From the NCBI RefSeq assembly GCF_014202275.1, contig NZ_JACHGF010000001.1:620001-684000 (forward strand): a stretch of DNA of 64,000 bases. The letters are read 5' to 3'. Shown piece after piece: positions 1 to 8,809 of the stretch; the first letter of the stretch is position 1; each line of letters begins with the position of its first letter. The notes under the pieces were generated by a model. The model saw nothing but the letters and a program-made list of their open reading frames with translations. It did no database searches and was not told the DNA's origin. The DNA is from Rhabdobacter roseus (GTDB taxonomy: Bacteria > Bacteroidota > Bacteroidia > Cytophagales > Spirosomataceae). Position numbers and translations under genes: made by a program.

Positions 1-807
1 GTGGAGCTGGCCCTTAAGTATGGCGTGGATATTCTCTGGATCGGTGCCCGCACCACGGTTAATCCGTTTAACGTGCAGGAACTCGCCGACGCTCTGAAAG
101 GCGTGGATGTACCCGTACTGGTGAAAAATCCCGTAAACCCGGATCTGCAGCTGTGGATTGGAGCGCTGGAGCGCCTCAACCAGGCGGGCGTTAAGAAATT
201 GGGAGCCATCCACCGCGGATTTTCCAATGCGCAGGAAACGAAGTTTCGTAATTCGCCCATGTGGCAAATTGCCATTGAGCTCAAGACCCTCTTCCCCCAG
301 CTACCCGTAATCGGTGACCCCAGCCACATGGCGGGCAAGCGCGCTTACCTCTTTGAGGTAGCCCAACGGGCTTTAGACCTTAACTATGAAGGGTTGATCA
401 TCGAGTCGCACCGCGATCCGGACAAGGCGTGGTCGGATGCGTCACAGCAGCTTACTCCTGCTGCTCTGGGCGAAATGCTACACGAGCTACACGTACGCCG
501 CAAAGAGTACGGCAGCGAGTACCAAACCCAGCTGGAGATTATCCGTAGCAAGCTGGACAACCTCGACCGCGAGCTCCTCGAAACGCTGGCGGCGCGGATG
601 TCGCTGGTGGAGAAAATCGCCGAGTACAAGCGCGACAACAACGTGGCTGCTTACCAGGTAGATCGCTTCCGGGAGGTACTTAATACGCGCCAGGACTGGG
701 GTAAGAGCCTCAACCTATTCCCGACTCTGGTCGACGAGCTGTTCAAGCTGGTACACATGGAGTCGATCCGGAAGCAAACCGAAGTGATGAACCAAGTGAG
801 TGCCTAA
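1..807 (+). CDS. Bifunctional 3-deoxy-7-phosphoheptulonate synthase / chorismate mutase, 3' part
   Basis: The 5' end is cut by the window, so the GTG at base 1 is not a reliable start. Residues 1 to about 165 are the C-terminal half of a KDO8P/DAHP synthase barrel, with the motifs WIGARTTVNPF, LVKNPVNPD, AIHRGFS, IGDPSHMAGKR and IESHRDPDKAWSDA. Residues about 178-262 form an AroQ-type all-helical chorismate mutase (IRSKLDNLDRELLETLAARM, VEKIAEYK, KLVHMESIRKQ). The fusion would condense PEP with erythrose 4-phosphate and also convert chorismate to prephenate, so it acts at the entry to aromatic synthesis and at the Phe/Tyr branch. This domain order is common in Bacteroidota. A strong hairpin terminator follows 35 bases after the stop. 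Confidence 0.93.
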   Translation: MELALKYGVDILWIGARTTVNPFNVQELADALKGVDVPVLVKNPVNPDLQLWIGALERLNQAGVKKLGAIHRGFSNAQETKFRNSPMWQIAIELKTLFPQLPVIGDPSHMAGKRAYLFEVAQRALDLNYEGLIIESHRDPDKAWSDASQQLTPAALGEMLHELHVRRKEYGSEYQTQLEIIRSKLDNLDRELLETLAARMSLVEKIAEYKRDNNVAAYQVDRFREVLNTRQDWGKSLNLFPTLVDELFKLVHMESIRKQTEVMNQVSA

Positions 808-841
808 GTAGTACTAGCTACTTTCAGGGTACCTTTATAGT

Positions 842-882
842 AGAAAGGCCGCATCTCCATCGGATGCGGCCTTTCTCTTTTT
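842..882 (+). terminator. Rho-independent terminator after the DAHP synthase fusion
   Basis: Arms AGAAAGGCCGCATC (842-855) and GATGCGGCCTTTCT (863-876) pair perfectly over 14 bp around a 7-base loop and are followed by CTTTTT. It ends the plus-strand gene and lies just before the stop of the convergent DinB-like gene. There is no comparable T tract on the minus side. Confidence 0.9.
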
Positions 883-883
883 C

Positions 884-1423
884 TCAGAATTCAAAGAAAG
901 GCGGCTCCAGGCCATTGAGCCGCAGGTAAACGAGCGCCTGGGCGCGGTGGTGAGCCGTGTGCATGAAAGCCCTCAAAAGCAGGTCGCGGCCTGAGTGCTG
1001 CTTCCAATAACCGTGCTCGCCGTAGCCGGTTTGGTCCAACTGGTGATCGCTGAGCTGCTCGATGATGCCGGTACAATGATCGTGGCAGCTCGCGAAGTAC
1101 CCCCTGACCGTCGTTCTGGCCAGGTCGGTCGGTTCGGGCAGAGGTACTTTGTTCAGAATCATCCCCATAAAGAAGGTGTTCCAATGCGCCGTGTGCGTAA
1201 AGAGTTTTCCAAAACTCATTTGGTCGGGCGTAGGTACGTAGCCGTAGCGGTCCTCGGGCATTTTATCCAGTACTTTCAGGCTGTAGTCCTTTGTTACTTG
1301 CCAGCGGTGCCGAAAATCCCGGAGGGCATCCGTTGAACCCTGAGCAGAATTTGCCAGTACGCCAGGCGCACCGAGCAGGAGACCACCACCTGCTAGAGTA
1401 AGAAGAGCATGCTTTCGATTCAT
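884..1423 (-). CDS. DinB-family (DUF1572-like) protein with signal peptide
   Basis: 179 residues. A hydrophobic N-terminus (LLTLAGGGLLLGAPGVLA) looks like a signal peptide, which is unusual for a DinB fold and suggests an exported protein. The body is a four-helix bundle of the DinB/YfiT type: a first histidine in LFTHTAHWN and the HTAHHRAQALVYLRLNG signature near the C-terminus supply the usual metal-binding histidines. Some family members are bacillithiol- or glutathione-dependent transferases, but the substrate here cannot be read from the sequence. It starts at ATG 1421-1423 and is convergent with the preceding gene. A GTAC-motif inverted repeat (1437-1475) lies immediately upstream of the start. 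Confidence 0.8.
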   Translation of the reverse strand: MNRKHALLTLAGGGLLLGAPGVLANSAQGSTDALRDFRHRWQVTKDYSLKVLDKMPEDRYGYVPTPDQMSFGKLFTHTAHWNTFFMGMILNKVPLPEPTDLARTTVRGYFASCHDHCTGIIEQLSDHQLDQTGYGEHGYWKQHSGRDLLLRAFMHTAHHRAQALVYLRLNGLEPPFFEF

Positions 1424-1866
1424 CGTTCGGTCGGCGGGAAAGGTACTTTTGGTAAAGGAAGAAAAGTACCTTTCCTACCGAAGATGCACACCGGCAAAGC
1501 GCAGACGTAGGGTACTTCTACTAAAAACAGGTACTTGCAAGTAGGCCAGAAACCGGGGGCAATACCAAGAAAGGAAGTTAAAGTGGGGAAAGGTGAGGAA
1601 TATCTTCGCCGGGTAGGCTTTTCAAAGAAATACAAACATGCAAGTACCCCGTCAGGGTTGTCGATGGGTGCGCCGAGGTACTTTGTCTAATATACAAGTA
1701 CTTGATTTTTAGTAGTATAAAAAGTAGTTTTGGTATAAATAGGTACTTTAAAATAGTTATTCTTGTGGGTAATCGTGGAGGTAAGAAGTACCTGCTTTTC
1801 AAACCTGCCAGGGTGGTCTGCTGTTTTATAAGCTATGCATCTTGAACTATATACTAAGCAAAAGCA
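1424..1866. other. Divergent intergenic region dense in RGTACY sites
   Basis: 443 bases between the divergent DinB-like and Gre-like genes. Nine RGTACY sites lie between 1437 and 1797 and no other GTAC occurs there. ORFs in this stretch are short and resemble nothing known. I found no clear TTG-N19-TAnnTTTG promoter for either gene. Confidence 0.6.
1437..1475. repeat. 14-bp inverted repeat built from two GTAC motifs
   Basis: GGAAAGGTACTTTT (1437-1450) and AAAAGTACCTTTCC (1462-1475) are perfect reverse complements separated by 11 bases. It lies 14 bases upstream of the DinB-like start codon, so it would be in that gene's leader or promoter. Each arm contains one RGTACY site. Confidence 0.8.
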
Positions 1867-2322
1867 ATGACTCTGATCGAACGAAAACCACAAATAGTAG
1901 AAGCGTGTAAGGCGCGGCTTAACGACAGCCTGGCCGTAATTCAGGAAGACCTGCGTCGACTGCGGGATGCTGCCGCCCACAACGCCGACGAAAACATGAG
2001 CGAAAGCTACGATTCAAACCAACAGGAAATGCTCAACGATATTTCCGACCTGGAATCTCACCTGAATTTTCTGGAAGAATCTGCCGCCCTGTTTAATCGG
2101 ATCGACTTCAGCAATGGGCACGAAACGGTACAGCCGGGGGCCGTGGTGTTGACCGACCGGCTTCAATTTTTGGTGGGAGTAAGCGGTGAGTTTGAGAGCG
2201 ATGGCGAAAAGTTTCAGGGAATTTCCGCTTCAGCACCCATCTACGCCGAAATGAAAGGCAAGCAAGCCGGGGACACGTTTTCGATGAACGATATCAAGTA
2301 CAAAATCAAAGAAGTATACTGA
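1867..2322 (+). CDS. GreA/GreB C-terminal-domain protein (transcript cleavage factor-like)
   Basis: 151 residues. Residues about 8-75 are predicted as a charged helical hairpin with heptad-like leucines. Residues about 80-151 match the FKBP-like GreA/GreB C-terminal fold (GAVVLTDRLQFLVGVS, SASAPIYAEMKGKQAGDTF and a closing YKIKEVY, like the end of GreA). In Gre factors the coiled coil reaches into the RNA polymerase secondary channel and the globular part binds the rim; the two acidic tip residues cannot be assigned with certainty here. Close Bacteroidota relatives are often mislabelled 3-oxoacyl-ACP synthase. It ends 6 bases from the convergent tdk stop. Confidence 0.72.
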   Translation: MTLIERKPQIVEACKARLNDSLAVIQEDLRRLRDAAAHNADENMSESYDSNQQEMLNDISDLESHLNFLEESAALFNRIDFSNGHETVQPGAVVLTDRLQFLVGVSGEFESDGEKFQGISASAPIYAEMKGKQAGDTFSMNDIKYKIKEVY

Positions 2323-2328
2323 CGGCCT

Positions 2329-2931
2329 CTATACCGGCAGGTTTCGCGCTTTTTCTCCCAGATTAAAACAGCGGCGGCAACGCGCTTCGTACGAGTCGGT
2401 TTCGCCCAGCAGCACCCGCTCTTGCTGAGGAGAAAGCCGAAAGGAATGGGAAGCTACCTCGCCACAGACCATGCAGATGGCGTGCACCTTGGTTACGTAC
2501 TCGGCTACCGCCATGAGCTGGGGCATGCAGCCGAAAGGCTGTCCCTGAAAGTCCATATCCAGCCCGGCAATAATGACGCGCTTGCCCGCATTGGCAAGGG
2601 TGTTACAGACGTCGATAATGGAGTTGTCAAAAAACTGCGCTTCGTCCATACCTACTACGTCGCAATTGCCCGCCAGCAGCAAAATTTCGGAGGCCGTTTG
2701 TACGGGTGTGGAGCGAATAGAGTTTTCGTTGTGCGAAACAATGTCTTCGGAGTGGTAGCGTTTATCAAGGGCAGGTTTAAAAATCTCTACCTGCTGGCGG
2801 GCAATGCGGGCGCGGTTGAGCCTTCGGATGAGTTCCTCCGTTTTGCCCGAAAACATGGAGCCGCAAATCAGCTCGATCCAGCCGGTACGGGGGTATAGGA
2901 TTTCTTTTTTGCGGGAAGGTTCAATGAACAT
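2329..2931 (-). CDS. tdk: Thymidine kinase (type II)
   Basis: 200 residues, the usual length. The P-loop [10 protein letters not shown] is at residues 24-33, the lid/catalytic segment MDEAQFFD near 95-102, and a C-terminal zinc site is formed by CMVCG and CRRC. It phosphorylates thymidine with ATP in the pyrimidine salvage pathway in the cytoplasm. It starts at ATG 2929-2931; the neighbour on its 5' side is divergent. No substitutions of key residues were seen. Confidence 0.96.
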   Translation of the reverse strand: MFIEPSRKKEILYPRTGWIELICGSMFSGKTEELIRRLNRARIARQQVEIFKPALDKRYHSEDIVSHNENSIRSTPVQTASEILLLAGNCDVVGMDEAQFFDNSIIDVCNTLANAGKRVIIAGLDMDFQGQPFGCMPQLMAVAEYVTKVHAICMVCGEVASHSFRLSPQQERVLLGETDSYEARCRRCFNLGEKARNLPV

Positions 2932-2952
2932 GATGGTATATTAAAGAAGCGA

Positions 2953-2982
2953 TTGCGGTCGTGCCTATTTTGTATAACTTTA
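2953..2982 (+). promoter_or_regulatory. Candidate housekeeping promoter for the gene at 3035
   Basis: TTG at 2953-2955, 19 bases, then TAACTTTA at 2975-2982, one mismatch from the Bacteroidota -7 element TAnnTTTG. This implies a transcript start near 2988-2990 and a leader of about 45 bases. Confidence 0.4.
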
Positions 2983-3034
2983 CAAAGCAAACACATTTTT
3001 TTATTCCAGCCCCCTTACTCGTCCTTAAATTCGT

Positions 3035-4150
3035 ATGCCGAATACTTTGAATCAAGCGGCCCTGAAACAATACGTGGCGCGCTTCACTGATACCGTTCTT
3101 TCCGATTTCTTTTCTGGCAAAAGTACCATTTCTGGCCCCGAGATCCTGAAAATCACTCCCTTAAAGCAAGTGAATTTGGGCGTGATTAGCCGGTTGTTTG
3201 ACCAGTGGAAAGCCGACGCCAACGCCTTTCGCAGCCCGTACTTTGATTTTGAAAATGAAGAAGTAAAAAAAGCGCTGGAAAGCTTTATGAACACCGTGTC
3301 TCAGCACATTGCCGTAAAGCACGCCGACCTGGAGCCGCTGCTCAGTGAGTCGGTGCAGGATGCTTTGGTGTTGTTGTTAGCCCCGGCGGCCTATTTTGAC
3401 GCCCGGCTGCGTTCCCTGCCCGACTTTGCTTTTACCTCCGAGCAGGCCCAGCAGCTGGTGAAGTATACGCATATACACAGTGGCGTGGCCAAGGCTCTTT
3501 CGTTACGCCTTACCGACAGCGGGACGAAATTTGTGTACGTGAATCAGGCCATTCGGTGGGTGACGGACATTCTTAGCAACGAGGCCGTGCTCGACGACAA
3601 AGAGCCTTACCTGCGCCAGTTTTCGGAGGTAGTGAGCCTGGACCCAGGTACCTTGGTGAAAGAATCCCATAAAGTCCCTATGGCACCAGTACCCGTACCG
3701 ACGCCAGAAATAAATACAGAAAGGAAATCTTTTTTCGAAACGGCACTTTCTGAAAATACGGCGCCGCCGGTAGCCCCGTCGCCTGCCAAGCCGGAGCCTG
3801 CGCGGGTTCCTCCCGTCAAGGTACCTTCGGCCGAAGGCGAGTCGCTGAACAGCCGCTATAAAGTGGATATGCCACCCGTAGCCGAAGAAACGCTGTACGG
3901 TCGGGTGCAGGTGAAAGTAGAGAGTATTGCTAATAGTATAGCACTCGGGCAGCGATTTATGTTTGTAAACCAACTCTTTGGCGGTAGTACCGAGGCCTTC
4001 GAAGAGTCCATTCGGGAGCTGGACCGGGCGGCTAACTTCGAGGAAGCCCGCGATCTGATGTCCTATACGTTTGCTTCCAGGTACCTCTGGGACATGAGCA
4101 GCGACGCCGTGGCGGATTTATTAGCCATTGTAAAGAGGAGGTTTCACTAG
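3035..4150 (+). CDS. Conserved hypothetical protein with a proline-rich linker
   Basis: 371 residues, no signal peptide or membrane segment. I do not recognise a named domain. The N-terminal part (1-200) is predicted mostly helical. A linker of about 60 residues (about 218-278) is rich in Pro, Val, Ala and Glu (VPMAPVPVPTPE, VAPSPAKPEPARVPPVKVPS). A second helical module follows (about 290-371: ETLYGRVQVKVESIANSIAL, FEESIRELDRAANFEEA). Two modules joined by a flexible linker suggest a scaffold or regulator, which is inference only. The next gene starts within about 65 bases on the same strand. Confidence 0.6.
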   Translation: MPNTLNQAALKQYVARFTDTVLSDFFSGKSTISGPEILKITPLKQVNLGVISRLFDQWKADANAFRSPYFDFENEEVKKALESFMNTVSQHIAVKHADLEPLLSESVQDALVLLLAPAAYFDARLRSLPDFAFTSEQAQQLVKYTHIHSGVAKALSLRLTDSGTKFVYVNQAIRWVTDILSNEAVLDDKEPYLRQFSEVVSLDPGTLVKESHKVPMAPVPVPTPEINTERKSFFETALSENTAPPVAPSPAKPEPARVPPVKVPSAEGESLNSRYKVDMPPVAEETLYGRVQVKVESIANSIALGQRFMFVNQLFGGSTEAFEESIRELDRAANFEEARDLMSYTFASRYLWDMSSDAVADLLAIVKRRFH

Positions 4151-4216
4151 GCGTTGCGGCGCACCAAGCTCCGCAGCTACCAAACCGGTCAGGATGATTT
4201 GAGGTGTAAAAGGTAT

Positions 4217-5077
4217 GTGTTGGTCCGGAAAGTACCCTTTGCTTTGGTACTTGGTGCGCTGCTGGCCGGAAGGTTGCCCGTAGTGGCTTCGGCAGACGTA
4301 TTCCCAATCGGAGCTCGGGCTTGGAGCCTGGCGAATGCCGTCGTGGCGCAGTCCAATCGTTATGCTATCTTCAACAACGTAGCCGGGCTGGCGGGGGTAG
4401 ATGAGCCCTCGCTTTTTTCGTCCTACCATTCTCACTACGGTTTTGAGGGGCTGCATACGCTGGCTTTTGGGGCGGTAGTACCCCTGCACGAGGGCCTGAC
4501 GGGCGGCTTCAGCGTCCAGCGCTTTGGCGACGAGCTCTACAACGACCTAGCACTGGGAGTAGGAGTAGGGCACCGGATCAACTGGGTAAGCCTGGGGATA
4601 AAAATAAACTACGTACAGGTAGCCGCCAATGCTGCCTCGCTGGCCATAAGCCGCAAAGCCGTAGCCGTAGAGCTGGGAGGAATAGCGCGGCTCAACGCTC
4701 AGCTGACCTTGGGCGCGCATCTTTATAATGTTACGCAAAGTACCTACTCGGGCGAAACAACGGCCCGCCTGCCTACCCTCCTCAAGACCGGCCTGACCTA
4801 CGAGCCTTCGCAGGTACTTCGCCTCAGTGCGGAGCTGTATAAAGATACAGACTATCCGCTGTCGCTGCGCACGGGTTTGGAATATGAGGTAGTTTCGAAT
4901 GTTTTTTTGCGTACGGGCATTGCCACCAAGCCTCATACCAACCACTTTGGGGCGGGCTTCCTAGCCCGGCAGTTTGCCATCGACTACGCCCTTCATACCC
5001 ATTCACAGCTCGGCTGGTCGCACCACTTTACGTTAGGCTATGCGTTGGAAAAGAGCAAAAAGAAAGCCCTGGAATAA
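4217..5077 (+). CDS. PorV/PorQ-like outer-membrane beta-barrel protein
   Basis: The frame is open from a TTG at 4154, but a GTG at 4217 gives a proper signal peptide (RKVPFALVLGALLAGRLPVV, then ASA), so I prefer that start. After cleavage the protein begins DVFPIGARAWSLANAVVAQS, the glycine/alanine-rich opening strand seen in PorV/PorQ and FadL-like barrels, including a phrase such as IFNNVAGLAG. Alternating hydrophobic strands run to the C-terminus. PorV and PorQ serve type IX secretion in this phylum; whether this member does is not shown. About 287 residues. It is convergent with argE, and a GGTACTT...AAGTACC pair lies in the gap. Confidence 0.68.
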   Translation: MLVRKVPFALVLGALLAGRLPVVASADVFPIGARAWSLANAVVAQSNRYAIFNNVAGLAGVDEPSLFSSYHSHYGFEGLHTLAFGAVVPLHEGLTGGFSVQRFGDELYNDLALGVGVGHRINWVSLGIKINYVQVAANAASLAISRKAVAVELGGIARLNAQLTLGAHLYNVTQSTYSGETTARLPTLLKTGLTYEPSQVLRLSAELYKDTDYPLSLRTGLEYEVVSNVFLRTGIATKPHTNHFGAGFLARQFAIDYALHTHSQLGWSHHFTLGYALEKSKKKALE

Positions 5078-5117
5078 GACGGCAGGTACTTCGTATGGCC
5101 GCGTAAAGTACCCATAG

Positions 5118-6206
5118 CTACTTTACAGCCACGGCTTCCACCATCGCTATGTACTGCGCAATGCCCGCCTCGATTTCGTGGAGGTAGATGAATTCATCGG
5201 CCGTATGCGAGCGCTCGGAGTGGCCCGGCCCCATTTTGAGCGAGGGGCAGTCGAGCAGCGCCTGGTCGGAGGTAGTAGGGGAGCCGTAGGTTTGGCGCCC
5301 GAGCGCCACTCCCGCCTGCACAATGGGGTGCTCCACCGGAATACTCGATGGCCGCAGCCGCACGGAGCGCGCCTGCACCTCCGACTCGATGTGTTCTTGG
5401 ATAATCTCGACAATTTCTTCCAAGGTATACTGCTCCGTCACCCGCACGTCGATCGTAAAGGTACAGGCGTCGGGTACCACGTTGTGCTGGGTACCGGCGT
5501 TCATGATCGTAACCGACATCTTGATGGGCCCCAGCGTCGGCGACACCTTCGGAAAGCGGTAGTTGGTGATCCAGGTGATGTCACGCAGTGCTCTGTAAAT
5601 GGCATTGTCGCCCTCTTCCCGCGCGGCGTGGCCCGATTTCCCTCGGGCCAGGCAGTCAAGTACCAGTAAGCCTTTTTCGGCTACGGCCAGGTGTAGCTGG
5701 GTAGGTTCGCCCACAATCGCAAATTCGAGCGGGGGCAGCTCCGGTACTACTATTTCCAGGCCTTCTTTGCCCGAAATCTCCTCCTCGGCGGTAGCTGCCA
5801 AAGCTATGTTATAGGAGAGATGAGGGTTGTTGTAGAAGTGGCAAAAAGTGGCGATGAGTGCTACCAGACAGCCACCGGCGTCGTTGCTGCCGAGGCCGTA
5901 GAGTTTCCCGTCCCGCACCAGCGGCTCAAAGGGGTCCAGCGTCCAGGACTTATTAGGCTTTACGGTGTCGTGGTGTGAGTTGAGCAGCAGGGTAGGTTTG
6001 GCGGGGTCGAAGTGCTGGTTCAGCGCCCAAATGTTATTTTTTTTACGCTGAAAAGGTACCTCTTTTTTACGAAGAAAATCCTCGATCAGCGCGGCCGTTT
6101 GGTCCTCTTCCCGGCTGTACGAAGGCGTGGAAATCAGGCTTTTGAGTAGGTCGGTAGCTTCCTGAGTAAGTACTTTTAGCGTAGATGTAGCCGTTGATGA
6201 ATGCAT
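5118..6206 (-). CDS. argE: M20 metallopeptidase, N-acyl-ornithine/citrulline deacylase (ArgE-like)
   Basis: The frame is open to 6329, but ATG 6204-6206 (MHSSTATSTLK) begins the conserved region, giving about 362 residues. Zinc-site motifs are visible: LLLNSHHDTVKP, GLGSNDAGGCLVALIA, AATAEEEISGKEG (catalytic Glu) and VGEPTQ, with MGPGHSERSHTADE near the C-terminus. ArgE-type enzymes remove the acyl group late in arginine synthesis. Because the carbamoyltransferase here looks N-succinyl-specific, the likely substrate is N-succinylcitrulline or N-succinylornithine (inference). proA/proB follow on the same strand upstream, separated by about 230 bases. Confidence 0.8.
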   Translation of the reverse strand: MHSSTATSTLKVLTQEATDLLKSLISTPSYSREEDQTAALIEDFLRKKEVPFQRKKNNIWALNQHFDPAKPTLLLNSHHDTVKPNKSWTLDPFEPLVRDGKLYGLGSNDAGGCLVALIATFCHFYNNPHLSYNIALAATAEEEISGKEGLEIVVPELPPLEFAIVGEPTQLHLAVAEKGLLVLDCLARGKSGHAAREEGDNAIYRALRDITWITNYRFPKVSPTLGPIKMSVTIMNAGTQHNVVPDACTFTIDVRVTEQYTLEEIVEIIQEHIESEVQARSVRLRPSSIPVEHPIVQAGVALGRQTYGSPTTSDQALLDCPSLKMGPGHSERSHTADEFIYLHEIEAGIAQYIAMVEAVAVK

Positions 6207-6395
6207 AAGAATCAAGCTCGTGTCGGAGTAAGTCTTTACCCAAATGTACAAAATAGGCGCGGATAAACGGGCGGCAAGTTCGGGAGGAATGGTGGCTTTC
6301 TCAATTAATAATTCCTTAGAAGCCTTCAAAAAGCCGCTGGAAAGTATTCCTCACTACGCCCAGGTACCCTGGCGCGGGTACCCAAAGGTACCTGC

Positions 6396-6433
6396 AAGTA
6401 CCTCTTTAATCGCTCGAAACCAAAGAGGTACTT
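6396..6433. repeat. 12-bp GTAC-motif inverted repeat at the 3' end of proA
   Basis: AAGTACCTCTTT (6396-6407) and AAAGAGGTACTT (6422-6433) are perfect complements around a 14-base loop. The hairpin starts directly after the proA stop on the minus strand, where a terminator would be expected, but it lacks a T tract. Three more RGTACY sites lie within 40 bases (6362-6394). Confidence 0.75.
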
Positions 6434-7684
6434 TTACCAACGTACCTGCCCGTCGCCGCGCACGATCCACTTTTCGGTAACGAGTTTTTCCAGCGCAAAA
6501 GGCCCGCGAGCGTGTAGCTTCTGGGTAGAAATCCCGATCTCGGCCCCTAGCGCAAACACCCCGCCGTCGGTAAAGCGGGTAGAAGCGTTGGCGTAGACGG
6601 CGGCGGCATCTACCTCGTTCAGGAAGCGCTCGATGGCCGCCGCGTTTTGCGACACGATGGCCTCCGAGTGCCGCGACGAATGCGCCTGAATGTGCACCAG
6701 CGCTTCTTCTACGCCCTCAACTACCTTAACGGAGCATTTGAAATCCAAAAACTCGCGCCCAAAGTCCTCGGTCTGGGCGGGCTGAAGGTAGGGGTACCTG
6801 GCGCGTTGCAGAATGGGATAAGCCGCTTCGTCGGCAAAAATTTCTACGTTGTATTTTTCCAAATCCTCTTTTAGCGTTGGCAGGAAGTCGGCCGCTACGG
6901 CGCGATCTACCACGATGGTGTCCAGTGAGTTGCAGACCGAAGGGCGCGATACTTTCGCATTCACCACAATGGCCCGGGCTTTTTCCAGGTCGGCGGTTTG
7001 CTCCACGTAGGTATGACACACGCCCGCGCCGGTTTCGATGGTGGGTACCAGCGAATTTTTACGCACAAACTGAATCAGGCTTTCCGAGCCGCGCGGAATA
7101 AGCATATCCACGTAGCGCGTAGCGGTCAGGAGCTCGGCGACAAATTTCCGGTCGGTAGGCAGCAGCAGTACGGCCTCGGCAGGTACCTCAAATTCCGCCA
7201 GCGACTGGTGGATGAGCCGTACCAGGTACTCGTTGGAGTGCGACGCTTCCTTGCCGCCTTTGAGCACGCAGGCGTTGCCCGAGCGCAGGCAGAGCGCGGC
7301 TACGTCCAGCGTCACGTTGGGGCGCGATTCGTAGATAACCCCCACCACGCCCAGCGGCACGGCGATTTTTTGGAGACGAAGGCCCTGCTCGATGGTTCTT
7401 TCCAGAAGCACCTGTCCGGTGGGATCGGGTAGTTGGGCTACGTCCCGCAGGCTCTGCGCCAGCCCCTGGATACGGGCTTCGTTGAGCAGTAGGCGGTCTT
7501 TCTTCGGGTCGGCGTTGTCCATGCGGTCCAGATCCTTGCGGTTTTCGGCCCGGATGGCGTCGGTATGGGCAAGTACCTGCTCGGCCAGGTGGTTCAGCAG
7601 CGCGGCTTTTTGGGCGTCCGGGAGGTTCCGTACGGCGGCGGCGGCCGTTTGGGTTTTAGCGAGAAGCGGGATAATGGATTCCAT
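6434..7684 (-). CDS. proA: Gamma-glutamyl phosphate reductase
   Basis: 416 residues, the normal length. NADPH-dependent reduction of gamma-glutamyl phosphate to glutamate semialdehyde, second step of proline synthesis. Family motifs: PLGVVGVIYESRPNVTLDVA, CLRSGNACVLKGGKEA, LIPRGSE and the catalytic cysteine in NAKVSRPSVCNSLDT. Its ATG overlaps the proB stop by one base (TGATG), so the two are translationally coupled. A GTAC hairpin follows the stop. Confidence 0.97.
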   Translation of the reverse strand: MESIIPLLAKTQTAAAAVRNLPDAQKAALLNHLAEQVLAHTDAIRAENRKDLDRMDNADPKKDRLLLNEARIQGLAQSLRDVAQLPDPTGQVLLERTIEQGLRLQKIAVPLGVVGVIYESRPNVTLDVAALCLRSGNACVLKGGKEASHSNEYLVRLIHQSLAEFEVPAEAVLLLPTDRKFVAELLTATRYVDMLIPRGSESLIQFVRKNSLVPTIETGAGVCHTYVEQTADLEKARAIVVNAKVSRPSVCNSLDTIVVDRAVAADFLPTLKEDLEKYNVEIFADEAAYPILQRARYPYLQPAQTEDFGREFLDFKCSVKVVEGVEEALVHIQAHSSRHSEAIVSQNAAAIERFLNEVDAAAVYANASTRFTDGGVFALGAEIGISTQKLHARGPFALEKLVTEKWIVRGDGQVRW

Positions 7685-8715
7685 CAGAGTAGTACGATGT
7701 CGTTGGCGTGTGCCACCTCAAAGTTAAGCGTTTTTAAGTTAGCCAGGATCGAGCGCGAGTCGACGCGCGCCCGCGCCACGGCCACCATCTGCTGGTCGGG
7801 GGCGAAGATCTCAATGATTTCACCCGCTTCAAACTCGCCCGTCACTTCAAGTACCCCAACGGCCAGCAGGCTTTTGCGTTTGGTCAGTGCCTGGGCGGCC
7901 CCGTCGTCGATGCGAAGCTTACCGGCCACCAGCCCGCCGCTGCCCAGCCAGCGCTTGCGGGCCGAGAGGGTACTTGGCTGGGCCGCAAACTCGGTACCGG
8001 TTTCGCCCCGCAGCGCGCGCAGCAGGCCGTCGGGCTCTTTGGTACCAAATATAACTACCCGGATGCCCATGCGGGTGGCGAGCTTGGCAAAGGTAAGCTT
8101 AGAAGCCATGCCGCCCAGCCCCAGCGCCGACTTTTCGGTACGCACAAACCGGAACACCTCACTCACGCTGGGTACTTTGGGAATAATGCGGGAGGCTTCG
8201 TCCAGCAGGCCCCCCACGGAGGTACATAGCATGAGGACGTCGGCCCCGAAGCCCGCCGCCAGGAGCGTCGCCAGTTCGTCGTTGTCCGAAAACTTCAGCT
8301 CGCGGTCACTCACGACGTCGTTCTCGTTCACGATCGGGATAATGCCGTTGTTCCAGAGCTCCTGGTAGGTACTTTTTAGTTGCAAAAACTGGTGCCGGTT
8401 GGCAAAGTGCTGGCGCTCGCAGAGGCTCTGGGCAATGGCAATGCCGTAGGGCACAAACTGGCTGGCATAAATCCCCACGAGCAGCGGGTTGCCCACCGAA
8501 GCCGCCGCCTTGCGTTGCGTGATGGTTCCTTTGTAGTCATGAATGTAAGCTTTGCCCGCTCCTACGGCCCCCGAAGACACCAGGATGATCCGGTAGTCGG
8601 GATGCAACACGGATACCTGCCGGGCTATGTCGGCAATAATGGCCAGGTCAGGCTCGCCGGAGGGGCGAGTAATGGAGGCAGTTCCGAACTTAATAACCAG
8701 AATGGGCTTTACCAC
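7684..8715 (-). CDS. proB: Glutamate 5-kinase
   Basis: 343 residues. First step of proline synthesis, ATP-dependent phosphorylation of glutamate. An amino-acid kinase domain (IKFGTASI, ILVSSGAVGAGK, IPIVNENDVVS, DNDELATLLA, GLGGMASKLTFAKLATRMG) is followed by a C-terminal PUA domain (about 255-343), as in the long proteobacterial type. The start is GTG at 8713-8715. The PUA domain is often tied to proline feedback. It forms an operon with proA. Confidence 0.95.
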   Translation of the reverse strand: MVKPILVIKFGTASITRPSGEPDLAIIADIARQVSVLHPDYRIILVSSGAVGAGKAYIHDYKGTITQRKAAASVGNPLLVGIYASQFVPYGIAIAQSLCERQHFANRHQFLQLKSTYQELWNNGIIPIVNENDVVSDRELKFSDNDELATLLAAGFGADVLMLCTSVGGLLDEASRIIPKVPSVSEVFRFVRTEKSALGLGGMASKLTFAKLATRMGIRVVIFGTKEPDGLLRALRGETGTEFAAQPSTLSARKRWLGSGGLVAGKLRIDDGAAQALTKRKSLLAVGVLEVTGEFEAGEIIEIFAPDQQMVAVARARVDSRSILANLKTLNFEVAHANDIVLL

Positions 8716-8809
8716 AGCGTTTTGCGAGAGTAGGGGCTATACGAAGCGCCAAAATTACGTCAATACGTTGTGAAATGGCAGCAGTAGGGGTACTTTTCGC
8801 CGGAGAAGT